A stretch of DNA of 64,000 nt from Escallonia rubra (Eukaryota; Streptophyta; Magnoliopsida; Escalloniales; Escalloniaceae), in the NCBI GenBank assembly GCA_033065855.1, contig JAVXUO010001376.1:1054001-1118000 (forward strand). Direction: 5' to 3'. Positions 54,372 to 64,000 of this stretch are shown here, one piece after another. The translations under genes and the position numbers were made by a program. The notes under the pieces are model-generated. The model searched no databases. It worked only from the letters and a program-made list of their open reading frames with translations, and was not told the DNA's origin. The stretch's first letter is position 1. Every line of letters begins with the position of its first letter.

Positions 54372-57181
54372 GGAAAGCGAATATGTTGCTAGCCTTAGGC
54401 AAGTTGCCTAAGGTTAGACAATAAAACTACGTAGTTTTGACTCTTTTGAATTAGTTTTTTCTATTTCCCTATCATTCTGTCTCATTCATCATATCCACCT
54501 ATACTACATCGCCGGCAACCTTTGGATCAGCCTCCACAGCAACGATCCACCACCCCCATTATCACAAACAACAGCCCTTGTAGAGAGACCCACACCACAG
54601 TTGGTACATTCTCCTCGCCAAATTAGATTATGCCACTTCCATCTCCGCCCTACGTCGTTGATCATCCTCCTTCATTATTGTCGCCTCCGTCTTCTGTCGG
54701 TCCGCCTCCATCGCCGGCGACCCACAACGCTAAAATCACAAACAACAGCCACAATAGAGGAACTCATTACTGTCGGCTCTTTCTCCTCCCGCTACATCAC
54801 AGAAGTGGGCACTACAACCTCAACCAATTAGGGATGGCAAAAAAATCCGAACCCGCGGATTTCCGCCCCGCCCCGATAGGAGCGGGTTTTTTTTACTTTG
54901 ACCGGGTCGTGGGGCGGGTATGGTATTTTTAAAAAAAACCCGCAGCGGGTTAGGGTCAGATATGGTATTTACCTATACCGCCCCGCCCCGCCCCGGTATA
55001 CATACCCTAATAGGAGCATTTATCTCAGCCGTCCATCTATACATATATATATGCCTATTTTCCACAGAATACCCTAGATTTGTGCTTTGTGCTTTGCTTT
55101 CCTCTTCAATCTCTCTCGGCAGACCAGAGACAGCCACACACACGGCGCACGCTCACGGCGCACGCTCACGGCTCGGCAACTCGCACCTCGCACCTCACGA
55201 GTTGGAGACCACCGCACCTCGCACGGCTCTCCACCGCAGCACCACCTCGCACGGCGACGAACCAACACTGCTACGGCCGACGAGCTTGATCGGATCTACT
55301 GCCAGTACTCCGACGAACCACCACTGCGACGAGCTTGTTCTCATAGTTGGATCTACGGCGACGAACCACCACCGCAGCACCACAAGGCGCACGGCTCTCA
55401 GATTATTTGGATCTGCGGCTCTCAAATTGTTCACATAGGTAAAATTATTAAACTTCATACTGTACACTGTACACTTGGGTGCTTAAATAGGTTATGTTAT
55501 TAATTAAAAATGTTTATAAAAATCTATGAATGACTGCACATGTGTTGTTTTTTTTTCCTGTTTATGTGAGTTTCGTGGTGCAATCATTTCTTAAGGCTGA
55601 GAATATTTGTTTGCTTGTTGAAGTTATACTAATGAGATGACATGAATCCCCCGAAGGCACCATTTCCAGTTTTGATTATGTTTAGTAGACGGTGCTCAGT
55701 CCTAAAAAATTGATAGGAGTGAAAAGGCGGCAAGTTGAGTTTCTGGACTGCTTTTCCCACCTGCTTGTCTGCCCTTAAGACTCTGTCTTGCAAGTTAAGT
55801 AATTGCAGAATGTGCAAGAAGCAATCGCAGCAAGTCAACAATTGACTGAATACGTAGGTTAATTGCAGAATCACAAGCTTGGGATCTTATGTGAGGATCA
55901 ATTGACAGCAAGAATCAATTGATCCGTTATCTTTATCCTGCAAGCTTGAAAGCAAGTGGAAGAATACGTACTTGCAGAATCACAAGCATGGGATCTTGGG
56001 CAGCTTCTGCTGTCAATTGTCAACTTGCAAGACTTATGCCCGGATACTACTTTGAAGGCTCCGACATATGAAGCTATACTTAGTTAATTGACTGACTAAT
56101 TTAACAGAAAGAGGAATTCTCATTAGTATAACAGAAAGAGGAATTCTCATTGTCGGGTCGGGTCGGGTTGATTGCGGGTTTTTTGCGTGCTACAGCGGGG
56201 AACGGGGCGGAGCGGGGCGGGTTCGGGGTTCCTAAATCTACATAGGATCGGGTATGGTATGTAACATAAATAACCCGGACCAGGGCGGGGCGGGGCGGGA
56301 CAAATTTCACTGAGTAGCGGGGCGGGTTCGGATTTTGCAAAACCCGCATCCGACCCGCCCCATTGCCATCCCTACAACCAATCTTCAGCCTCCGTAGCGG
56401 CCAGCCTCCATCGCCGGTGACACCACCCACTGTTGCCGCAAATTAGCCAATTTGAGAAATTCATTGACGATTAGAATCTAAATATTCTAATTCAAGAAAT
56501 TTAAGTCAAAATTAATGTATTCATCTCTAAAATTTTGGAATTTAGGGGGGCGGTCATGGGTTTGTGTGATGTAATGGCGGTTGGTTTGTGATTCTTGCGG
56601 CAATGGTGGTTCGGCGATGTTGCGGGTGGTGAATGGTCTGCCACAGCGAGGATTCACTATTGTGGTGGAAGGAGAGAGGGGTGGCAATGGTGATTTCGCC
56701 GATCATGTAGGAGGAGAGATGGGCGGCAATGGTGGTTCGCTGGTAAGGAAGGTCGCCGGCGATTGGGCGATGAGTGACGGCCAACGGTGATTTGTGATGG
56801 TAGGGGCTGCTCAGTATTGCGGTGGGAGGAAAAAGGGTCGGTGATGGAGATTCCGTTCGGCGAGCGGCTGTGTGGATGAGCAACGGTGTGGAGAGGTGGG
56901 AAATTGGGCGGCGTAATGGCTGATTCACTGTTGCGTTGGGAGGAGAGGGATGAAAATAGTGGTTTCCTTGGTATGGAAGGTCGCCGGCGATGGGCAAGGT
57001 GGGCAATTGTAGACGGCCAGGGAGAGAGGTTGACGACCGGTGTTGGGTTGCTGTGTTCTCTGATGAGAGATTGACGGGAAGAGATAACAAATAGAAAGAG
57101 AAATACAATGTCAAAACTACGTAGTTTTATTGTCTAGCCTTAGGTAACTTGCCTAAGGCTAGCAAGGTATTTGCTTTCCCC
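54370..57181. mobile_element. Micron/TAFT-like element in (TA)n, left-arm copy
   Basis: TIRs of about 71 bp begin GGGGAAAGC and contain GCTAGCCTTAGGCAAGTTGC and AAACTACGTAGTTTTGAC. The element sits inside a (TA)n tract (54321-54369 on the left, 57182-57204 on the right), so its target duplication is hidden in TA repeats. Mutator-like families such as rice Micron and maize TAFT insert in this way. Without the hAT insertion it is about 1.26 kb. The interior is GC-rich, with GCCGGCGA words and no transposase. Confidence 0.8.
54829..56374. mobile_element. hAT-type element, left arm only
   Basis: The termini are TAGGGATGGCAA and TTGCCATCCCTA, with a perfect 8-bp duplication CAACCAAT (54821-54828 and 56375-56382). 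The unoccupied site is seen in copy A and in the right arm. GGGGCGGG-rich subterminal tracts match those of the element at 12957-14091. It has a GC-rich leader with CACCTCGCAC repeats and a donor-like GTAAAATT near 55439. No transposase domain is visible. Confidence 0.92.
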
Positions 57182-57204
57182 TATATATATATATATATAT
57201 ATAT

Positions 57205-58330
57205 AAAGAGGAGAATAAGCAAAACAAACTACTGTGCTAGTACAAAACATTCTCTATGAAATATAAATTATGTTTGCCTATATATGACAAACATGTTAAA
57301 TGTGGATAACGCCCCTGCAAAAATTGCAAAAAACAATCAATAGCAGCTGCTCTGTGAATCAGTTTAGAGTAAAAACCAAGCTTCACGATATAACCTCCAT
57401 TGAGACTCTGAATCAAGCTTCTAATCACATGTTTCACCAGGGCTACAATAAAACTCGTGCCACCTTACTCAAACACCAAAAGTTCAGAACACAACTGGAC
57501 ATGGACGCCACCTCATAAAGCGAGAGGAAAAATGCACAATTATCTAGTAATGAGCCAATGAGGTAATTCAAGAAATGGTAATCTACTGCTGGACAGCTTA
57601 CGCGCTACTGTTCACTAGCAACGGAGCTTCTCCACGCTCCTGAGTTGCAATCCTGATGCTTCTCGCAACCTTGCAACGCTATTAACCTAAGATCCTGGTG
57701 AAGTCCTGTAGCTTTAAAAGGCAATCGGTAAACTCGGCCTTGCGTGCGGCAACCAAAAAATAAGTGCGAACAATAATGAATCTAAATGGCAAACACAACG
57801 CATCTGGCCAAATCGTTCTAGCCCTTTCCGCCTTAATCTGAATATGAGGCCATGCCCTTACCCCTACACAAGGGCATACACATAGCAAACCCACGTACGG
57901 GTACCACTATTTGACGATATATATACCACCAATTATCAATCCCAGTGACGACGAACCGAAAACCCTAAATGCCTAACACGTCACCATATGCAATTAGGGT
58001 TCTACAACGATACTGAATCTCAAACGCCACCCTTATTTTCCGGAATGTCACATCACGCGTTAAGATTTCAGTTGCATACAAAATATGGCAGTAGGTCCAC
58101 AAATGACAGCAATAACAAGTAAAATCACAAGATTTGATGAATAAGCTAAGAACTACCTCGATCAAACAATCTCGCCATTAATAAATCATCAAGTGCAAAT
58201 ATAGAGGGAGACAAATAGCGTACCCAAAATCGCAACCCTCGGCCGCAACCTTGAGCTTTGGTTGCCGAGAGAAAGGCAAAGGCAGAGTTAAACCGACATA
58301 TAGGGTCGCCGGTTACCTTAACACCGGTTG
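57205..58330 (-). other. Gene-like segment in the left arm (unrecognised)
   Basis: Mirror of 59870-61000. Read on the minus strand it has a leader-like pyrimidine stretch, an ATG opening MARLFDRG, several splice-like sites and an acceptor-like TTTTTGCAG. I do not recognise any product. Open frames such as 57237-57437 and 57682-57894 show no domain. Confidence 0.35.
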
Positions 58331-58463
58331 CACAGTGCAGCTGCGTCAGAATTTAATACACTTTGTGTTAATTACACTCGACACCACTCAATTTTCACTT
58401 ATTTACATACTAACCTGATTTAAAATTTTATACTTTGGACACTCTGTTTGTATTAATTTTACA

Positions 58464-59724
58464 CGCAGACACACATAGCTAATACTACACACATTGAACC
58501 CACACATACCTGCACGCTTACACCATCACAGCAGCCAACATGGCTGCTTTCACACTCACGCCTCACACAGCCCTTCCCAATCACACACCCTACAACCCAC
58601 TGATGCCCACCTTACACTAGTATACACACACACACATTCACAGCACTCATGGTTATACGCACAGCCTACACACACCACACAGCCGTCACACATGCACACG
58701 CCTGAGTTCCCATGCCCCCTTTAATTTCCATATACCATTATCTAAATAAGAGAGGAAAAAGGGGTCTAGAAAACTTACTGAAAAAATCGCCGGAAGGATC
58801 CCTCCGATCTCGTCCCTTCTTCTCTCTCTGAATTTCTCTCTTCTCTCTTGAAAGTAAGTCTGACGGCTAAGGGGTGGCTGGTCCCTAACTCATCTATATA
58901 TATATATAAAACCCTAAAATGGCAAATGACCAAAAATCCCCTATACCTTAGTTTGTTGTTCAAAACTAATCCGAAACTTTCTATTTTTACGAAAAGGCCC
59001 AAAGTAGTTATCTACAATAGATTATTACACCAGACTAATTTAACGATGTTTACATAACCCGCTACACCAATCGACGCTCAAAGTCGCTAAACGAAAATAT
59101 TGATGCTAACTAAAAGAAAATTCGTCGCTAAAAGCTCTTAAAATATTGTTTCGCTAATTGCCACTAATACCTCTCAATCAATGTCATCTACATTTGCCAT
59201 CTTTAATTTATAACTTATGGTTTAGCAAAAAATTTGTCGCTAAAGGTTGGCGCTAAAATTTCACTCACGGGAATCGACGCTAAATCCTGCGTATAAAAGT
59301 CGTCACTTAAAAATAAAATTTTCGGCTAGGCAATACCAAGGTTCGGGGTGTTACATCAACCCTAGTGCCTCCTCTTGGAGGTCATGAATACTACAACAAT
59401 TGCATGGGCGATGATGGTGGAACTTTCTAAGGACGAGGGTGACAGATAAATAGTCAATGTCCAAAATCGACGTACGAACACTTCGATTTCAGAATCGTTG
59501 AAACCTTTCATGGATAATTCCTTCATGGGAATCGATGGTGGGGATTACTCAAAAGTGGCAAAAATATGAAATTCTCCTCTTTTTTTTTTTTTGGGGGGGG
59601 GGGGGGGGGTTAATGTGCAAAACATTTACTGTTCTTCTATTCCCTGAGGACATTTTGGGTAAACAAGTATTAAAACACATGACATCATCTCCGGTGACCT
59701 AACAGTAACAGCATGGGGGCAAAT
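58464..59724. other. Spacer of the giant inverted repeat
   Basis: This unique 1.26-kb sequence lies between the arms. 58480-58720 is CACA-rich. 59060-59330 carries scattered GTCGCTAAA words in both orientations, reminiscent of CACTA subterminal repeats, and GGTTCGGGGTGTTACATCA. A T-run followed by about 17 G lies at 59580-59609. No gene is supported. Confidence 0.5.
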
Positions 59725-59869
59725 GTAAAATTAATACAAACAGAGTGTACGAAGTATAAAATTTTAAATCAGGTTAGTATGTAAATAAGTGAAAATTGAG
59801 TGGTGTCGAGTGTAATTAACACAAAGTGTATTAAATTCTGACGCAGCTGCACTGTGCAACCGGTGTTAA

Positions 59870-60978
59870 GGTAACCGGCGACCCTATATGTCGGTTTAAC
59901 TCTGCCTTTGCCTTTCTCTCGGCAACCAAAGCTCAAGGTTGCGGCCGAGGGTTGCGATTTTGGGTACGCTATTTGTCTCCCTCTATATTTGCACTTGATG
60001 ATTTATTAATGGCGAGATTGTTTGATCGAGGTAGTTCTTAGCTTATTCATCAAATCTTGTGATTTTACTTGTTATTGCTGTCATTTGTGGACCTACTGCC
60101 ATATTTTGTATGCAACTGAAATCTTAACGCGTGATGTGACGTTCCGGAAAATAAGGGTGGCGTTTGAGATTCAGTATCGTTGTAGAACCCTAATTGCATA
60201 TGGTGACGTGTTAGGCATTTAGGGTTTTCGGTTCTTCGTCACTGGGATTGATAATTGGTGGTATATATATCGTCAAATAGTGGTACCCGTACGTGGGTTT
60301 GCTATGTGTATGCCCTTGTGTAGGGGTAAGGGCATGGCCTCATATTCAGATTAAGGCGGAAAGGGCTAGAACGATTTGGCCAGATGCGTTGTGTTTGCCA
60401 TTTTGATTCATTATTGTTCGCACTTATTTTTTGGTTGCCGCACGCAAGGCCGAGTTTACCGATTGCCTTTTAAAGCTACAGGACTTCACCAGGATCTTAG
60501 GTTAATAGCGTTGCAAGGTTGCGAGAAGCATCAGGATTGCAACTCAGGAGCGTGGAGAAGCTCCGTTGCTAGTGAACAGTAGCGCGTAAGCTGTCCAGCA
60601 GTAGATTACCATTTCTTGAATTACCGCATTGGCTCATTACTAGATAATTGTGCATTTTTCCTCTCGCTTTATGAGGTGGCGTCCATGTCCAGTTGTGTTC
60701 TGAACTTTTGGTGTTTGAGTAAGGTGGCACGAGTTTTATTGTAGCCCTGGTGAAACATGTGATTAGAAGCTTGATTCAGAGTCTCAATGGAGGTTATATC
60801 GTGAAGCTTGGTTTTTAATCTAAACTGATTCACAGAGCAGCTGCTATTGATTGTTTTTTGCAATTTTTGCAGGGGCGTTATCCACATTTAACATGTTTGT
60901 CATATATAGGCAAACATAATTTATATTTCATAGAGAATGTTTTGTACTAGCACAGTAGTTTGTTTTGCTTATTCTCCT

Positions 60979-61000
<22 letters not shown>
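59870..61000 (+). other. Gene-like segment in the right arm (unrecognised)
   Basis: After a CTCTGCCTTTGCCTTTCTC leader, ATGGCGAGATTGTTTGATCGAG (60009) is followed by the donor-like GTAGTT. Later stretches have exon-like composition (for example 60440-60590 and 60760-60800) and an acceptor-like TTTTTGCAG at about 60872. No single frame joins them, and no domain is recognised. It could be the 5' part of a host gene or a non-coding transcript, duplicated in the arms. Confidence 0.35.
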
Positions 61001-61011
<11 letters not shown>

Positions 61012-61014
<3 letters not shown>

Positions 61015-62271
61015 GAAAGCAAATACCTTGCTAGCCTTAGGCAAGTTACCTAAGGCTAGACAATAAAACTACGTAGTTTTGACATTGTATTTCTCTTTCT
61101 GTTTGTTATCTCTTCCCGTCAATCTCTCATCAGAGAACACAGCAACCCAACACCGGTCGTCAACCTCTCTCCCTGGCCGTCTACAATTGCCCACCTTGCC
61201 CATCGCCGGCGACCTTCCATACCAAGGAAACCACTATTTTCATCCCTCTCTCCTCCCAACGCAACAGTGAATCAGCCATTACGCCGCCCAATTTCCCACC
61301 TCTCCACACCGTTGCTCATCCACACAGCCGCTCGCCGAACGGAATCTCCATCACCGACCCTTTTTCCTCCCACCGCAATACTGAGCAGCCCCTACCATCA
61401 CAAATCACCGCTGGCCGTCACTCATCGCCCAATCGCCGGCGACCTTCCTTACCAGCAAACCACCATTGCCGCCCATCTCTCCTCCTACATGATCGGCGAA
61501 ATCACCATTGCCACCCCTCTCTCCTTCCACCACAATAGTGAATCCTCGCTGTGGCAGACCATTCACCACCCGCAACATCGCCGAACCACCATTGCCGCAA
61601 GAATCACAAACCAACCGCCATTACATCACACAAACCCATGACCGCCCCCCTAAATTCCAAAATTTTATAGATGAATACATTAATTTTGACTTAAATTTCT
61701 TGAATTAGAATATTTAGATTCTAATCGTCAATGAATTTCTCAAATTGGCTAATTTGTGGCAACAGTGGGTGGTGTCACCGGCGATGGAGGCTGGCCGCTA
61801 CGGAGGCTGAAGATTGGTTGAGGTTGTAGTGCCCACTTCTGTGATGTAGCGGGAGGAGAAAGAGCCGACAGTAATGAGTTCCTCTATTGTGGCTGTTGTT
61901 TGTGATTTTAGCGTTGTGGGTCGCCGGCGATGGAGGCGGACCGACAGAAGACGGAGGCGTCAATAATGAAGGAGGATGATCAACGACGTAGGGCGGAGAT
62001 GGAAGTGGCATAATCTAATTTGGCGAGGAGAATGTACCAACTGTGGTGTGGGTCTCTCTACAAGGGCTGTTGTTTGTGATAATGGGGGTGGTGGATCGTT
62101 GCTGTGGAGGCTGGTCGACAAAGGTTGCCGGCAATGTAGTATAGGTGGATATGATGAATGAGACAGAATGACAGGGAAATAGAAAAAACTAATTAAAAAG
62201 AGTCAAAACTACGTAGTTTTATTGTCTAACCTTAGGCAACTTGCCTAAGGCTAGCAACATATTCGCTTTCC

Positions 62272-62273
<2 letters not shown>
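61012..62273. mobile_element. Micron/TAFT-like element in (TA)n, right-arm copy
   Basis: This 1262-bp intact copy has the same TIRs as the left-arm element, reversed. It is flanked by (TA)n at 60982-61010 and 62275-62311. It shows the unoccupied hAT site at about 61815 (GATTGGTTG). Confidence 0.82.
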
Positions 62274-62311
<38 letters not shown>

Positions 62312-62323
<12 letters not shown>

Positions 62324-63380
62324 CTTTACAGGGTTCTGCCCTGGTTTACTACTTGCATGGGTGAACTGTTTAGCAGTAGTTTCAATAGTCTGTTACTTTG
62401 ATATTGAGGTCCAGGGTATTACTTGTAGTGCGATATTGTTCAAGGTTCAACCAAAGAGGTTGAACATCTTCACTTAATTGCATGCGGTGAGTATGACATA
62501 TCGAGCAATCTGAATAGGACAAGAAAACACATCACATATTTTCACTATGGGAGGGGTCATGGCAGTTCAGTTTCTGAGAAGGAAGAGAATGGATCATAAT
62601 CGTACCTGCTATTACCCCTTGTCAACAAAATGGAGGAAAAAATGCCGTCAGAAATTTCATGGCTGGTATTCCGCCAAAACAACAATTGGTTCATCTACAC
62701 TACTTATTAAGTCAAAACTTGGTTTGGTGTAATACATTTTTGGGTGTTACATAACTACCAACCTAAAATGATGACAAGCGGCATTCCAAAAAAAAAAAAT
62801 TTAAAAAGTGACACAAAATAAGAATCTTAATTGGTAAGTAACTACCTATAAAATTATGTTTAGTTTTCACAAATTAAAACTCATAAAAAATATAGTTGAA
62901 ATAAAATTTAAAGGACAAATTTTATATGATAATAATATTTTGCTAACTTATTTCTGGGTAATATGGCTAACTTATTTTTATTTTTTTTGTAATTTAAGAT
63001 TCATTTTACTTAATATGGCAATAGACACGTATATGTGATGCTTGATTTTTTTTATAACTAAATTTATACTATTAATTTTATTTTCGCACACGCATCGCGT
63101 GTGCCACGGTGACTCATTTTTATGAATACATTTCTAGTTTTTCAAAGGAGCATAAGATTTATTTAGATTTAGTGGCCTAGTTATGCATCTTAAAAGATGG
63201 GAAAATTGCTCTCAGAGCATTATAACAGGTGGTTATGAAATAGCATGTTGCGCCAAGTTGTAAAATTTGTACCATAAAATTTTCTTCCTGTACAAGGATC
63301 CTGTCAAAATGTCTCGCATTATGAACTTTGGTTGCACGGGACCATCTCCAATAGCTTCCTCTCTTTCTTTCAGATAACAA
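62312..63380 (+). other. Gene-like distal segment of the right arm (unrecognised)
   Basis: An acceptor-like TTTCTTTACAG (62321-62331) opens a stretch ending at GCATGCG and a donor-like GTGAGT (about 62486). A 61-codon frame follows (62547-62732, MGGVMAVQFLRRKRMDHNRT...). An acceptor-like CTTTCTTTCAG ends at about 63373. The same stretches occur in the left arm. No family is recognised. Confidence 0.3.
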
Positions 63381-64000
63381 GTTCTTTTACCTTACTTCAT
63401 GTATATAGTGAACACCTATTTGTACTGACTTATCCAGTAGGGAACGTATACCTATAGTTGTTTTATGCATTTTGTAATACTGCTCACTTGAGAAATCAGA
63501 AGTAGAGAGGCTATGCATCTGAAATGTAAGAAGTTAAGTTGCTCTCCTGCACTTTTTGACAGACTTGACAAGAAATTGACTGAGATTTGCTGAATAAGAT
63601 AAACTGGAATTTTGGCTGCTGTCTTCTAGATTGTAATTGGCAATGTCGCTTGAACATGTACTTTAGGTGAATACGGCTTGCTGTCCTTTATCTTTGAGTG
63701 AATAACTTTTAGTATCTTTAGCTCAAATATTGAGAAGAAGAAAACTCTAAAAAGGTTGACCCAGAAGTTGGGAGGTCTAAGACAATTCAAAGTTTTGAAG
63801 CCGTGAAGTTTGTGTCGTAGTTATACCTTACTAGTTGAAAACACAGGTATAATGCATGTGCATTTTCTGCTTGATCAATTTCTGGTTTTGTTGCAGCAAC
63901 GTAACTGATTATCCACAGGGGGATAAGCTTACAAAGACCGGATTTTAAGACCTCAGCTGCAGCTGCATTTGCTCGAGAACTTGTATGTCTTGACTGCTTG
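63381..64000 (+). other. Flank beyond the inverted repeat, possible terminal exon at 63897
   Basis: This is unique sequence. A good acceptor, TTTTGTTGCAG, ends at 63896, followed by a short frame NVTDYPQGDKLTKTGF and stop TAA (63947-63949). If real, it would be the last exon of a gene whose upstream part lies in the right arm. I do not recognise the product. Confidence 0.25.

Larger units (their letters stand above)
53243..58463. repeat. Giant inverted repeat, left arm
   Basis: This arm is the reverse complement of 59725-63380 along its whole length, apart from a 1554-bp hAT insertion (element plus TSD). Without that it is about 3667 bp against 3656 bp in the right arm. The inner boundary is at TATTAATTTTAC (58452-58463). 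The outer boundary coincides with the end of CACTA 2. Differences are sparse: for example TTTGGATCAGCC here against TTTGTCGACCAGCC in the right arm, a 2-bp deletion in a GAGAGAGGG run, and TTTGGACACTC against TTCGTACACTC. Confidence 0.93.
59725..63380. repeat. Giant inverted repeat, right arm
   Basis: Complement of the left arm without the hAT insertion. It begins GTAAAATTAATAC and ends CTTTCAGATAACAA. Beyond 63380 the sequence has no counterpart on the left, because CACTA 2 begins there. Confidence 0.93.

Noticed and set aside
55080..55503. Three overlapping frames of 69-172 codons in the hAT element at 54829-56374.
   Set aside because: They overlap in all frames over GCACCTCGCAC repeats and match the untranslated leader type of this element family.

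Overview
This window looks like nuclear DNA of an angiosperm, most likely a eudicot. It has GT-AG introns, AT-rich intergenic sequence, plant-only gene families and dense nested transposons. I recognise two host genes. One is the 3' end of a nuclear poly(A) polymerase gene (1-1588, + strand). The other is a complete LRR receptor-like kinase of the HSL3 type (18980-22129, - strand). Nearly everything else is transposable-element sequence, and many boundaries can be set from target-site duplications (TSDs), terminal inverted repeats (TIRs) or long terminal repeats (LTRs).

Region by region. 1-2.4 kb is the poly(A) polymerase 3' end, with a probable GC-AG last intron. 2.7-3.0 kb is a Mutator-type MITE. 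3.5-3.95 kb is a cut-off end of a PIF/Harbinger element. 4.2-11.2 kb is old repetitive DNA with a 77-bp tandem array, split by a non-autonomous CACTA element (6676-10752, TSD TTC). 11.2-18.6 kb is a Ty1-copia retrotransposon on the minus strand, broken by a hAT-type element carrying a thaumatin-like gene fragment (12957-14091) and by a Mutator-like element (16053-17104). 19-22 kb is the receptor kinase. 22-27 kb is mostly intergenic. 27322-30765 is a decayed PIF/Harbinger element with a Myb/SANT-like gene. 31-38 kb is a LINE relic split by a second copia element, whose 5' LTR holds a hAT element. 38-40 kb holds 170-bp tandem repeats and low-complexity DNA.

40.1-64 kb is the most unusual part. 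A large CACTA element (about 41.66-53.24 kb, genes on the minus strand) has an open 454-codon Ptta/En/Spm gene. Its TNP2-type transposase gene seems to be broken only by an 11-bp tandem duplication. Its 5' part holds a decayed cytochrome P450 (CYP81-like) fragment, telomere-like repeats and an array of CACGTG palindromes. The smaller CACTA at 6.7-10.8 kb is an internally deleted relative. Directly next to the large CACTA is a giant inverted repeat (53243-58463 and 59725-63380, about 3.66 kb per arm, 1.26-kb spacer). Each arm holds a Micron/TAFT-like element sitting in a (TA)n tract, and one arm also carries a hAT insertion. A third partial copy of the arm abuts the other side of the CACTA (40.13-41.66 kb).

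The two host genes are unrelated in function: 3'-end mRNA processing and cell-surface peptide perception. The rest records an ordered series of insertions. All alignments and family calls were made by eye, without database searches.
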